Positions 44,832 to 53,949 of a DNA stretch of 64,000 bases are shown here, piece after piece. This DNA comes from Mycolicibacterium rutilum. Lineage in GTDB: Bacteria; Actinomycetota; Actinomycetes; Mycobacteriales; Mycobacteriaceae. The translations under genes were made by a program, and so were the position numbers. Position 1 is the stretch's first letter. Each line of letters begins with the position of its first letter. The stretch is from positions 2,852,001-2,916,000 of the forward strand of contig NZ_LT629971.1 of NCBI RefSeq assembly GCF_900108565.1. Reading direction: 5' to 3'. The notes under the pieces are model-generated. The model was not told the DNA's origin. It made no database searches and saw nothing but the letters and a program-made list of their open reading frames with translations.

Positions 44832-45664
44832 CCGAACTCGAGCAGTGTGAACACCGGCCGGACCGGGTCGAACAGCGGAAGGCGCTGCATCGTCCACAGC
44901 GCCGCGTTCAGTGCCGCGCCCCGGCCGGGCGGCAGCGGCACGTCGTGCACGGCGCGGATCCCCGGGATCTCGTTGACCAGGTTGGCGACCTGCGACGGGG
45001 TCATGGAGAACGGCATCGGCGGCACCCGGTAGCTCAGCGACGGCCGCAGCAGGCCCCGGCTGATCAGCCGGGCGAACCACGCGGGCGGCAGGTCGAACAT
45101 CATCCGGCCGCCGGGGAAGCGGCGCGCGCATTCGCCGATCAACCCCAGCGCTTCGTCGGGCTGCAGGTACATCAGCAGCCCCTCGGCGGTGATGAACACG
45201 CCGTCGGAAGCGTCCACCTGGTCCATCCAGCTGAAGTCCAGCGCCGACTGGGCCAGCATCCGAATCCGGTCCGACGGCGGCAGCAGCTTCTGGCGAAGCT
45301 CCACCATGGGCGGCAAATCCACTGTCAGCCAACGGAATTCGTGGCCGACGCCGGCGGCGTCGAGGCGGTAGAAGCTGGTCTGCAGGCCCTCGGCGAGCGC
45401 CACCACCGTCGCGCGCGGGTGGTCGCCGAGATAGCGGCGCGTCTCCTTGTCGAACGCCATCGACCGCACGGCCATGTCCTGGCGGCGCGACGAGCCGAAC
45501 TTCGCGTAGTCGAAGTCGATCGAGTCGGCGAGCGTGATCGCCATCGGATCGTCGATGAGGGCGTCCGGGCGGCGCGCCTCGGTGGCACGTACCTGCAGCG
45601 TCATCAGCGCGGTCTCGGAAACCCCGCTCAGCGCGGACCCGTCGACCTTGGGCGAGGAGCTCAC
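44828..45664 (-). CDS. omt: PPM/TcmP-type O-methyltransferase (Omt, Rv1153c-like)
   Basis: 278 residues of the leucine carboxyl methyltransferase-like family (PF04072): [18 protein letters not shown] as the SAM-binding region, [15 protein letters not shown], and [12 protein letters not shown] paralogue of equal size lies at 46196-47026 with the DUF1697 gene between. Mycobacteria carry many such putative SAM-dependent O-methyltransferases. The substrate is unknown. Confidence 0.88.
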   Translation of the reverse strand: MSSSPKVDGSALSGVSETALMTLQVRATEARRPDALIDDPMAITLADSIDFDYAKFGSSRRQDMAVRSMAFDKETRRYLGDHPRATVVALAEGLQTSFYRLDAAGVGHEFRWLTVDLPPMVELRQKLLPPSDRIRMLAQSALDFSWMDQVDASDGVFITAEGLLMYLQPDEALGLIGECARRFPGGRMMFDLPPAWFARLISRGLLRPSLSYRVPPMPFSMTPSQVANLVNEIPGIRAVHDVPLPPGRGAALNAALWTMQRLPLFDPVRPVFTLLEFG

Positions 45665-45677
45665 GCCAGCGAGGGTA

Positions 45678-46199
45678 CTAGCGCAGGACTTTGTCCAGCG
45701 TGCGCAGGTTGCGGGTGGTGGTCGACGACTTGTACCGCTTCTTGCCCATGGTCTTGCCGATCGTGGTCTCCAGCGTTGTCGACCGCGGCACCTGCCAGTA
45801 GATGACGCCGTCGCCGCGCTCGATCTTCTCGTGCGGGCCGGCGCCGTCGGCGAGCGCGGCGAGCTCGTCGAGCACCTGCTCGTCGGTCACGAACGTCACG
45901 TAGGAGTGGTGGCCGTCCACCTCGCGCTCGAAGGGGAACGCTGCGGAGATCGCCGCCACCGCATCGATCGGGTACGCCAGCACCCAGGCGTCGTAACCGA
46001 ACGCGTCGCGCAGCGCCTTCTGCGCCTTGGTGCGTACCGCATCAGTGCCGGCTCTGCTGTCCAGCAGCACGTTGCCGCTGGCGAGAATCGTTCGCACATT
46101 GGTGAATCCGGCGCCCTCGAGTGCGGCGGCGACCTCCGCCATCTTCAGGTTCACCCCGCCGACGTTGACGCCCCGCAGGAACGCCGCATACCGCGTCAC
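45678..46199 (-). CDS. DUF1697 protein
   Basis: 173 residues from GTG 46199 (VTRYAAFLRGVNVGG), the characteristic DUF1697 beginning, with SGNVLLDS and a basic C-terminus (MGKKRYKSSTTTRNLRTLDKVL). Structure-only family without assigned function. The start overlaps the stop of the upstream methyltransferase (GTGA), and 13 bp separate its stop from the first methyltransferase, so all three may form one operon. Confidence 0.88.
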   Translation of the reverse strand: MTRYAAFLRGVNVGGVNLKMAEVAAALEGAGFTNVRTILASGNVLLDSRAGTDAVRTKAQKALRDAFGYDAWVLAYPIDAVAAISAAFPFEREVDGHHSYVTFVTDEQVLDELAALADGAGPHEKIERGDGVIYWQVPRSTTLETTIGKTMGKKRYKSSTTTRNLRTLDKVLR

Positions 46200-47026
46200 G
46201 ACGCGAACTCCAGCAGGGTGTGGCTGGGGCGGCCGCGGCGCAGGAAACCGACCCGGTCCCACAGCGGAGAGGCCAGCACCGTGAACAGGCCGCGGCCGCG
46301 CGGCATCGCGATGTCATGGGCGGCGCGCACGCCCGGGATGTGGCCGGCCAGCGCGACCGCGTCGTCCGGCGACATGCCGAACGGCATCGGCGGCGCGGTG
46401 TAGCGGTCGGAGAGTTTCAGTTTGCCCTGCATGGTGCGCACGCTGAACCAGCGCGGCACCGAGTCGAACATCATCCGGCCGCCGGGGAAACGGGCCGCGC
46501 AATCGCGGATCAGGTTCAGCGCGTCGTCGGGGTCGAGGTACATCAGCAGGCCTTCAGCGGTGATGAACACGCCCTCCGAACCGTCCACCTGGTCCATCCA
46601 GCTGCGGTCCAGGGCGGACTGCGCGAGCTCTACGACGCGGTCTTCACGCGGCAGCAGCTTGCGTCGCAGCGCCATCACCGGCGGCAAATCGATTGAGTAC
46701 CAGGTCACTTCGTCGAGGACGCCGAGCCGGTCGAGGCGCCAGAAGCTGGTCTGCAGGCCCTCGGCGAGCGCCACCACCTCTGCCTGGGGATGCTCGGTGA
46801 GGTACTGGCGGGTGACGGTGTCGAAGGCGACCGCGCGCAGCCCGTGCGACTGGTTGGGCTTGCCGAACTTGCGATAGTCGTAGTCGATCGCGTCGAACAG
46901 CGTGACCGCCCACGGGTCGCGGATCACCCCGTCGGACCGCTTGGCCTCGCTGGCCCGGTTGTGCAGCGTCCACAGCGTGGTGGCCGAGACGCCCTCGAGA
47001 ACATTGCCGTCGATCAGATCGGTCAC
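46196..47026 (-). CDS. PPM-type O-methyltransferase (paralogue of Omt)
   Basis: 276 residues, PF04072-like with [34 protein letters not shown] and [15 protein letters not shown]. The similarity to the neighbour at 44828-45664 runs the full length (for example SALD-SWMDQVD and [10 protein letters not shown]), so they are a tandem duplicate separated by DUF1697. GTG 47026 is six nt after TACCAT on the minus strand. It is divergent from the F420 protein. Confidence 0.88.
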   Translation of the reverse strand: MTDLIDGNVLEGVSATTLWTLHNRASEAKRSDGVIRDPWAVTLFDAIDYDYRKFGKPNQSHGLRAVAFDTVTRQYLTEHPQAEVVALAEGLQTSFWRLDRLGVLDEVTWYSIDLPPVMALRRKLLPREDRVVELAQSALDRSWMDQVDGSEGVFITAEGLLMYLDPDDALNLIRDCAARFPGGRMMFDSVPRWFSVRTMQGKLKLSDRYTAPPMPFGMSPDDAVALAGHIPGVRAAHDIAMPRGRGLFTVLASPLWDRVGFLRRGRPSHTLLEFAS

Positions 47027-47065
47027 ATGTCAATGGTAAGGACGCTGGGTTATGAACAGACGTAG

Positions 47066-47518
<453 letters not shown>

Positions 47519-47533
47519 AGCTACGCTGCCGTC

Positions 47534-47704
47534 ATGGCATCGGATGCACCGGAAGACGACACCAAGCGGAAGTTCCGGGAAGCGCTGGAGCGCAAGAACG
47601 CCAAGGCCGCCGGCGGCGCCGCACACACGGACGGCGGAGCCAAGCAGCCGCGGGCACACGGGCCGGTCGAGAACCGCCGCGAGTTCCGGCGCAAGAGCGG
47701 CTGA
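47534..47704 (+). CDS. DUF5302-like small charged protein
   Basis: 56 residues, MASDAPEDDTKRKFREALER onward, ending NRREFRRKSG. The central ERKNAKAAGGAAHTDGG and C-terminal FRRKSG match a conserved actinobacterial family that I recall as DUF5302. Lysine/arginine-rich and probably disordered. A -10-like TACGCT (47522-47527) lies 6 nt before the ATG. It sits 15 bp after the F420 protein and ends 1 bp before the convergent MFS stop. Confidence 0.82.
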   Translation: MASDAPEDDTKRKFREALERKNAKAAGGAAHTDGGAKQPRAHGPVENRREFRRKSG

Positions 47705-47705
47705 C

Positions 47706-48869
47706 CTAGCGCCTCTCTCGGACCAGGATCGCGGCGAGGCAGATCGCCGCGAGCACGGCCACGCCCACCGCGAAACTGACGCCCGCAACGCGTAAACCCC
47801 AGTGCTGCGCGGCCACCCCGACGCCGACCACCGGCACCGAGATCGCCACGTAGCCGATGACGAAGTACGTCGAGTTGACCTCGGCGCGCCGCTCGGCCGG
47901 GCTGCTCTCGGAGATGGCGGCCAGTCCTCGGCTGAAGCTCATGCCCTGCCCGGCGCCGGACACCACGGCCGCGGCGACGAGCCCGATGAGCGACGAAAGT
48001 TGCAGTGCGACAGCGAGGATCACCATTCCGGCGACGAGGATCGCGCAGCCCAGGGCCAGCGCCCGCTGTGGTGCCATCGTATTGGTGAGGACCTGGGTGA
48101 GCGCGGACGCGGCGAACACGGAACCGGCGATCAGCCCGGCCACCGCGTGGTTGCCGATGCCGACGACGTCGACCACAAACGACGGTGCGACCGCGGCGAA
48201 CAGGCCCGTCACGGCGAACCCGGCGAAGCCCGCGATGCCGGCCAGGATGAACACCGCCCGCACCTCCGGGGGCACCGACAGCCGCTGCACGGCGAGCCGG
48301 CCGGACCGCGGCGACGTCTCCGGCACCAGCAGCACCGCGACCCCGGCAAGGGCGGCGAGCACGATGTGCACGACGAAGCTCAGGTGCAGGGGTTGCGGTG
48401 CGTACTGCACCAGGACTCCGGCCACGATGGGCCCGGCGCCCAGACCGCCGATGTTGGCGACCGTGGCGACGGCCGCGGCCCTGCTGCGCCACTGCGGCGG
48501 GGCGGCCTCGATGACCGCCGCCGTCGCGGTGCCGGTGAAGACACCGGCCGACAATCCGGAGAACACCCGCGCGACGAGCAGCGCCGGCACCGAATCCGCG
48601 ACCAGGAATACCCCGCCGCTGATCAGTGCGGCGACCACGCCGCCGAGCAGCATCGGGCGCCGTCCGATCGCGTCCGACCATCGGCCGAACGCCAACAGCG
48701 CGAACAGCACGCCGCCCGCATACGCCGCGTAGATGACGGTGGTGGTGAGCACGTTGAAGTGCATCTGCTCGCCGTAGAGCGCGTACATCGGCGTCGGCAT
48801 CGTGGTGCCGAGCATGATCGCGGCGAACGCGTACGCCAGCAGCGGGAACGCGATGCGGTGGGCGGTCAC
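47706..48869 (-). CDS. MFS transporter
   Basis: 387 residues from GTG 48869 (VTAHRIAFPLLAYAFAAIM), or 397 from GTG 48899; the latter lies in the loop of a 15-bp inverted repeat (48877-48924), which is why the shorter start is preferred. Twelve predicted helices, motif A-like GRWSDAIGRRP and proline/glycine-rich helix 5 (ANIGGLGAGPIVAG) as in drug efflux antiporters. The substrate is not determined. Confidence 0.83.
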   Translation of the reverse strand: MTAHRIAFPLLAYAFAAIMLGTTMPTPMYALYGEQMHFNVLTTTVIYAAYAGGVLFALLAFGRWSDAIGRRPMLLGGVVAALISGGVFLVADSVPALLVARVFSGLSAGVFTGTATAAVIEAAPPQWRSRAAAVATVANIGGLGAGPIVAGVLVQYAPQPLHLSFVVHIVLAALAGVAVLLVPETSPRSGRLAVQRLSVPPEVRAVFILAGIAGFAGFAVTGLFAAVAPSFVVDVVGIGNHAVAGLIAGSVFAASALTQVLTNTMAPQRALALGCAILVAGMVILAVALQLSSLIGLVAAAVVSGAGQGMSFSRGLAAISESSPAERRAEVNSTYFVIGYVAISVPVVGVGVAAQHWGLRVAGVSFAVGVAVLAAICLAAILVRERR

Positions 48870-48876
48870 ACGAGGA

Positions 48877-48924
48877 CCCGCCGAGGCGGTTTCAAGCACG
48901 CTTGTTGATAACCACCTCGGCGGG
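48877..48924. terminator. Extended inverted repeat between the symporter and MFS genes
   Basis: CCCGCCGAGGCGGTT (48877-48891) pairs with 48910-48924 with one mismatch; the 18-base loop contains a second stem CAAGC-AC-GCTTG (48893-48904). It starts 20 bp after the symporter stop, so it is probably its terminator despite lacking a U-run. A transposon footprint is less likely as no duplication is seen. Confidence 0.6.
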
Positions 48925-48943
48925 CACCCTAATCCCGATCAGC

Positions 48944-50578
48944 TCAGTGAGCGACGGCTTTCTCGGCGCCGACGCCGGTCAGGGAGCGGACCTCGAACTC
49001 GGCGTTGATGTCGGGATCGCCGCGGTCCGGCGAGCTCAGTGTGCCGACGATGCCGAGCAAGAACGCCAGCGGGATCGACACGATGCCGGGGTTGGCCAGC
49101 GGGAACCACGCGAAGTCGACATTGGGCAGCATCGCGGTCTTGGATCCGGACACGGCCGGGGAGAACACGATGAGCAGGATCGTCGAGATCAGGCCGCCGT
49201 ACATGCTCCACAGCGCGCCGCGGGTGTTGAACCGCGGCCAGTACAGCGAGTAGATGATCGTCGGCAGGTTGGCCGCAGCGGCCACCGCGAACGCGAGCGC
49301 CACCAGGAACGCGATGTTCTGCTCGGCGGCCAGGATGCCCAGGCCGATCGAGAGCACACCGAGCACCACGACGGTGATCCGCGAGACCCGGACCTGCTCG
49401 GCCTCGGTCACCCGGTGGCTCTTGAGCACGCTGGCGTAGATGTCGTGGGCGAACGACGTCGCCGCGGTGATGGTCAACCCCGCGACCACCGCGAGGATCG
49501 TCGCGAAGGCCACCGCCGAGATGATCCCGAGCAGGATCACCCCGCCCAGTTCGAAGGCCAGCAGCGGCGCCGCGGCGTTCTGTCCGCCGGGTGCGGCCAG
49601 GATCGTGTCGGGGCCGACCAGCGCGGCCGCGCCGTAGCCCAGCGCCAGGGTGAACAGGTAGAACGCGCCGATCAGCGCGATCGCCCAGACCACCGAGCGG
49701 CGGGCCTCCTTGGCCGTCGGCACCGTGTAGAAGCGCATCAGCACGTGCGGCAGGCCCGCGGTGCCGAGCACCAGCGCCAGCGCCAGCGAGATGAAGTTGA
49801 TCTGCGAGGTCAGCGACGCGCCATACTGCGCGCCGGGGGCGAGCACGTCGCGGGCGGCGACGGCCTCGCTGCTCGAACCGGACACCGCGGACTGCGCGGC
49901 GCCGAGGATCTCAGAGAAGTTCGCGCCGAACTTGCCGAGCACCCACACCGTCATCAGCGCCGCGCCGCCGATCAACAGCACGGCCTTGATGATCTGGACC
50001 CAGGTGGTGCCCTTCATGCCGCCGATCAGCACGTAGACGATCATCAGCAGACCGACGACGGCGATCACCACGGCCTGGCCGAAGTCGCTGGTGACGTTGA
50101 GCAGCAGCGCGACCAGACCGCCGGCGCCGGCCATCTGCGCCAGTAGGTAGAACAGGCAGACCGCCAGCGTCGTGGTGGCCGCGGCCAACCGGACCGGGCG
50201 TTGCTTGAGCCGGAAGCTCAGTACGTCGGCCATCGTGAATTTGCCTGCGTTGCGGAGCAATTCGGCCACCAGCAGCAGGGCGACGAGCCAGGCGACGAGG
50301 AAGCCGATGGAGTAGAGGAAGCCGTCGTACCCGTACACGGCGATCGCGCCGGCGATGCCGAGGAAGCTGGCAGCCGACAGGTAGTCACCCGAGATCGCGA
50401 TGCCGTTCTGCGGCCCGGTGAACGAGCGGCCGGCGGTGAAGAACTCCGCAGCGGTCGCGTTCTTCTTGCTGGCGCGGATCACGATGTAGAGCGTGACCGC
50501 GACGAACAGCGCGAAGATGCCGATGTTGGCCGCGGGGTTGCCGACGGTGGTGTCGGCCTGGGCGAGCAGCGTGGTCAT
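48944..50578 (-). CDS. Sodium:solute symporter, acetate permease (ActP)-like
   Basis: 544 residues with about 13 membrane helices and the SSS pattern SGDYLSAASFLGIAGAIAVYGYDG; LGTAGLPHVLMRFYTVP and HDIYASVLK match ActP/MctP-type monocarboxylate permeases. ATG 50578 lies in the DUF485 stop (ATGA), the usual yjcH-actP arrangement. Uptake of acetate or similar short acids is the likely role. A CRP-like site lies before the pair. Confidence 0.9.
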   Translation of the reverse strand: MTTLLAQADTTVGNPAANIGIFALFVAVTLYIVIRASKKNATAAEFFTAGRSFTGPQNGIAISGDYLSAASFLGIAGAIAVYGYDGFLYSIGFLVAWLVALLLVAELLRNAGKFTMADVLSFRLKQRPVRLAAATTTLAVCLFYLLAQMAGAGGLVALLLNVTSDFGQAVVIAVVGLLMIVYVLIGGMKGTTWVQIIKAVLLIGGAALMTVWVLGKFGANFSEILGAAQSAVSGSSSEAVAARDVLAPGAQYGASLTSQINFISLALALVLGTAGLPHVLMRFYTVPTAKEARRSVVWAIALIGAFYLFTLALGYGAAALVGPDTILAAPGGQNAAAPLLAFELGGVILLGIISAVAFATILAVVAGLTITAATSFAHDIYASVLKSHRVTEAEQVRVSRITVVVLGVLSIGLGILAAEQNIAFLVALAFAVAAAANLPTIIYSLYWPRFNTRGALWSMYGGLISTILLIVFSPAVSGSKTAMLPNVDFAWFPLANPGIVSIPLAFLLGIVGTLSSPDRGDPDINAEFEVRSLTGVGAEKAVAH

Positions 50579-50925
50579 ACCGCACCGCCTTCGAGCTTGT
50601 TGCGGATCGCCTCGGCCCGCGGGTCGAGATCGCGGTTGGCGAAGCGGACGTAGATCCCGGTGATGATGAACGTCGAAACGAACTGGCCGAGCCCGATCAG
50701 CAGCCCGACGTTGATGTTGCCCCACACCTGGATGGCCATGAAGTCGTGGGCGAACGCGCCCAGCATCACGTAGGCCGCGTACCAGATGAGGAACACCGCG
50801 CTCATCGGGAAGACGAAGCGGCGCAACCGACGGCGGAGATCTTGAAACTCCGGGCTGGCCTGCACGGCCCGGAATTCGGCGCCGCTGACCGGGGTGTCCC
50901 GGTGCGGCATGTCTAGTTGGGGCAT
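50575..50925 (-). CDS. DUF485 membrane protein (YjcH-like)
   Basis: 116 residues with two membrane helices (about 40-62 and 75-100) and the typical SPEFQDLRRRLRRFVFPMSAVFLIWYAAY. DUF485 proteins almost always precede an ActP-type symporter. ATG 50925 has AGGAG six nt upstream. Its exact role in transport is not known. Confidence 0.9.
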   Translation of the reverse strand: MPQLDMPHRDTPVSGAEFRAVQASPEFQDLRRRLRRFVFPMSAVFLIWYAAYVMLGAFAHDFMAIQVWGNINVGLLIGLGQFVSTFIITGIYVRFANRDLDPRAEAIRNKLEGGAV

Positions 50926-50973
50926 CACGAACTCCTGACTCGGGGTGTGAACGGCTCAGCTGCCGAAGCTAGA

Positions 50974-50989
50974 TGAGATGCACGTCACA
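50974..50989 (-). promoter_or_regulatory. CRP-like site upstream of DUF485-symporter
   Basis: The plus strand reads TGAGA-TGCACG-TCACA, one mismatch from TGTGA-N6-TCACA, about 50 bp before the DUF485 start. cAMP-CRP control of acetate uptake is known in other bacteria and mycobacterial CRP recognises this consensus. Binding is not shown. Confidence 0.45.
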
Positions 50990-51081
50990 TACCCATAGGC
51001 AGGACGGTCCACGCGCCGAAGCCCGGCACCGGTGCGGTGAACGGTCGATCGTCGACGATGAGCGGCGGGCAGATTCTCCCG

Positions 51082-52821
51082 TCAGGCCCGGGGCAGGCGT
51101 TCCACGCCCATGCCGAGGCGTTCCGGCACGTGCATGCGGGCGAAGATCTGCGCGACGCCCGCGGGTGCGGACGCCCGGGTCATGCGGCTCACCGCGATCA
51201 TCGTCGTGAAGGCGACGGGCACGCTGACGGCCGCGGGGTAGCCGATCATCACCGCGGGCCATCCGCCGAGCGCGTCCTCGTCGATCGCGCCGGTGACCGC
51301 GAGCGTCACCGCCGTGCCCGACAGCAGGCCGCCGACGGCCAGCCCGCAGCCGGCGCCGACCGCGGTGAGCCCGCGCCACCAGATGCCCAGCACCAACAGC
51401 GGGCACAGCGTGGACGCCGCGACGGCGAACGCCAGCCCGACGCTGCGCGACAACTCGAGGCTGCCGGTGGTCGCCAGTGACAGCGGGATCGGGATCAACC
51501 CGCCGACGATCGCGGCGATGCGGAAGTCCCGGACCCGGCCGCGCAGCACGTCGGTCGACAGGGCGCCGGCGATGCTGACCAGCAGCCCCGACGACGTGGC
51601 GAGAAACGCCGCGATCGCGCCCGCCGCGACGAGCGCGGCGAGCAGGTCGCCGACCGGGCCGCCGATCGCCGAGCCGGGCGCGAGCAGCACCGCGGCGTCG
51701 GCGTTGGCGGTGATCAGCAGTTGGGGCACGTAGAGCCGGGCGAACGCGCCGAGAAGCGTTGGGAACAGGTAGAACAACGACAGCAGCATGATCACCGCCA
51801 GCGCGGTGCGCCGGGCCTGGCGGCCGTCGGGGTTGGTGTAGAACCGGACCAGCACGTGCGGCAGGCCCATGGTGCCCAGAAACGTCGCGACGATGATCGA
51901 CAGCACCTGATAGAGCGGATGGCCGCCGCCGAGCCCGCCGCCTGAGGCGATCCACTCGGTGCCGGTGGTCGGTGCACCGGCCACCACCGGGGTGGACGCG
52001 CCGGCGGCCAGGGTGAGCGTCGAGCCGGCGCCGAGCGTGTGCTCACCGGGCGTCGGGATCGGTTGCTGGTCAACCGGATTGCCGTCGAGGGTGCCGCTGA
52101 CCGTGATGCCCGCGGGCTGGGCGACCTGCACCACCACGTCGGTCTCGATGGCGACCGTGGTCTGCTGGTTGACCGTGGGGGGCAGCGGCCCGCCGAGTTC
52201 GCCGCCGCCCGAGAAGAACAGGCCGAGCAGCGCCAGCGCGGGGATCGCGACGGCGGTCAGCTTGAGCCAGTACTGGAACGCCTGCACGAACGTGATCGAC
52301 CGCATGCCGCCGGCCACCACGTTGGCGATCACGATCGCGCCGACCACCAGCGGTCCGAGCCAGACGGGCACGCGCAGAAGCGTTTTCAGCGCCAGCCCGG
52401 CGCCCTGGTACTGCGGGACCAGGTAGAAGACACAGATCACCACCACCACGAGCATGGCGACCTTGCGCAGCCGCGCCGAGCCGAGTCGGAACTCGGCGAA
52501 GTCGGGGACCGTGTACGCGCCGGACCGCCGTAGCGGTGCCGCGACGAACAGCAGCAGTCCGAGATAGCCCGCGGTGAACCCGACCGGATACCACAACGCG
52601 TCGGCGCCGTACTTGGCGATCAGCCCGGCGACGCCGAGAAACGAGGCAGCCGAGAGGTATTCACCGGAAATCGCCGCGGCGTTCCAGCGGGGCCCGACAC
52701 TGCGGGAAGCCACCAGGAAGTCGGAGGTGGTGCGGGAGAGCCGGACACCGTAGAAGCCGATCGCGACGGTGGCCACCGCGGCCGCGAGCAGGGCGGCGGC
52801 CGTCAACGGGGAGCCGGTCAT
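51082..52821 (-). CDS. Sodium:solute symporter with an extra loop domain
   Basis: 579 residues, SSS family (ISGEYLSAASFLGVAGLIAKYGADALW; FLGTMGLPHVLVRFYTNPDG), related to the neighbouring ActP-like protein. Residues about 205-300 form a long, non-membrane, Thr/Gly/Val-rich insert with no counterpart of that length in the neighbour. The start overlaps the small membrane gene (ATGA). With the upstream LytS/LytTR pair, uptake of a pyruvate-like monocarboxylate is plausible. Confidence 0.87.
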   Translation of the reverse strand: MTGSPLTAAALLAAAVATVAIGFYGVRLSRTTSDFLVASRSVGPRWNAAAISGEYLSAASFLGVAGLIAKYGADALWYPVGFTAGYLGLLLFVAAPLRRSGAYTVPDFAEFRLGSARLRKVAMLVVVVICVFYLVPQYQGAGLALKTLLRVPVWLGPLVVGAIVIANVVAGGMRSITFVQAFQYWLKLTAVAIPALALLGLFFSGGGELGGPLPPTVNQQTTVAIETDVVVQVAQPAGITVSGTLDGNPVDQQPIPTPGEHTLGAGSTLTLAAGASTPVVAGAPTTGTEWIASGGGLGGGHPLYQVLSIIVATFLGTMGLPHVLVRFYTNPDGRQARRTALAVIMLLSLFYLFPTLLGAFARLYVPQLLITANADAAVLLAPGSAIGGPVGDLLAALVAAGAIAAFLATSSGLLVSIAGALSTDVLRGRVRDFRIAAIVGGLIPIPLSLATTGSLELSRSVGLAFAVAASTLCPLLVLGIWWRGLTAVGAGCGLAVGGLLSGTAVTLAVTGAIDEDALGGWPAVMIGYPAAVSVPVAFTTMIAVSRMTRASAPAGVAQIFARMHVPERLGMGVERLPRA

Positions 52822-53192
52822 GGTTCGCTGTCGACGACGCCGACGAAATCGCGCTCACCTTGTTCGGCCAGGCGCACGTAGAGCCTGCCGACGCCGTAGA
52901 GCAGGGGATAGGCGAACACGCCCATGACGAGCCAGTTCAGCCGCACGCCGAACACGGTGATCGCGGCCAGATCGGGAAAAGCCGCGTTCAGCAACGGGAT
53001 TGCGACGACCACACAGACGACGACCGCCGCCAGGCGCAAGGCCAGGCCGAGCTGGGCGCGCATCAGGCCGCGCACCAGCGCGTCACCGACCTGGGTCTGC
53101 TCCTGCACCTCGACGCGGGTGCGGACCATGCGGGCGCCGCGGCGCTGGCCGAGCACGACGCGTTGGCGTTGCGGGCGTCCCGGCTCAGTCAT
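52818..53192 (-). CDS. Small membrane protein, symporter partner
   Basis: 124 residues: basic N-terminal 40 residues, two membrane helices (about 52-72 and 84-103), short tail. It occupies the place that DUF485 holds before the other symporter and has a similar layout, but I cannot assign it to DUF485 by motif. It overlaps the response regulator by 8 bp and the symporter by 4 bp, so the units are tightly coupled. Confidence 0.8.
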   Translation of the reverse strand: MTEPGRPQRQRVVLGQRRGARMVRTRVEVQEQTQVGDALVRGLMRAQLGLALRLAAVVVCVVVAIPLLNAAFPDLAAITVFGVRLNWLVMGVFAYPLLYGVGRLYVRLAEQGERDFVGVVDSEP

Positions 53193-53949
53193 CGGGCCTC
53201 AGATTGCGCATCGGGTCCCGGACGACGCGGTCGCGCAGCTCGCGCGCCTGGCGCCGGCTGACCGGAATTTCGACCGCGGGGGAGGCGCCGTTGGCGCGCA
53301 GCCGCACCAGCACCGCGCCGTCGCTGGTGCGCAGGCCGGTGACCATGCGCAGCGCCACCAGATAGGACCGGTGGACCCGCTGGAAACCCTTGTCACGCCA
53401 ACGGGTTTCGAGTGTGCTGAGCGGTATCCGCACCAGGTGTGAGCCCGACGCCGAGTGCAGCCGCGCGTAGTCGCCCTCGGCCTCGACCCAGCCGATGGTG
53501 TCGCGCGGCACCAGGTGGGTGACGCCGCCGAGTTCGGCGGGGATGACGTCGTCGTCGGTGGTGGACTCGGCCGATTCGACCGAGCGCGCGGCCAGTACCC
53601 GGCGCACGGCTTCGTCGAGGCGTTCCTGCCGGATCGGCTTGAGCAGGTAGTCCAGCGCGCCGACGTCGAACGCCGCGACGGCCTTGTCGTCGTGCGCGGT
53701 GACGAACACGACCGCGGGCCGGTGCGAGAAGTTGGCCAGCACCTTGGCCAGCTCGATGCCCGACAGCCCGGGCATGTTGATGTCGAGGAAGATCGCGTCG
53801 AACGCACGGCGGTTGAGTTCGCGCAGCGCCGATGTGGCGTCGCCGCAGCGCAGCACGTCGCCGATGTCGCCGTGCTGCTCCAGCAGGTAGGCCAGCTCGT
53901 CGAGCGCGGGTGCCTCGTCGTCGACCGCAAGCACCGATAACCTGCTCAC
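53185..53949 (-). CDS. LytTR-family response regulator
   Basis: 254 residues: receiver domain (phospho-acceptor D56 in FLDINMPG; K in LLKPI) and a LytTR DNA-binding domain from about 140 (VEAEGDYARLHS, FQRVHRSYLVAL). It overlaps the kinase by ATGA. LytTR regulators bind paired direct repeats; the target is probably the symporter genes downstream, as with BtsSR/YehUT in E. coli. Confidence 0.92.
   Translation of the reverse strand: MSRLSVLAVDDEAPALDELAYLLEQHGDIGDVLRCGDATSALRELNRRAFDAIFLDINMPGLSGIELAKVLANFSHRPAVVFVTAHDDKAVAAFDVGALDYLLKPIRQERLDEAVRRVLAARSVESAESTTDDDVIPAELGGVTHLVPRDTIGWVEAEGDYARLHSASGSHLVRIPLSTLETRWRDKGFQRVHRSYLVALRMVTGLRTSDGAVLVRLRANGASPAVEIPVSRRQARELRDRVVRDPMRNLRPDD

Noticed and set aside
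48877..48924. Terminal inverted repeats of an insertion sequence
   Set aside because: The arms are only 18 bp apart, no transposase lies between, and no target duplication is seen; a terminator is simpler.
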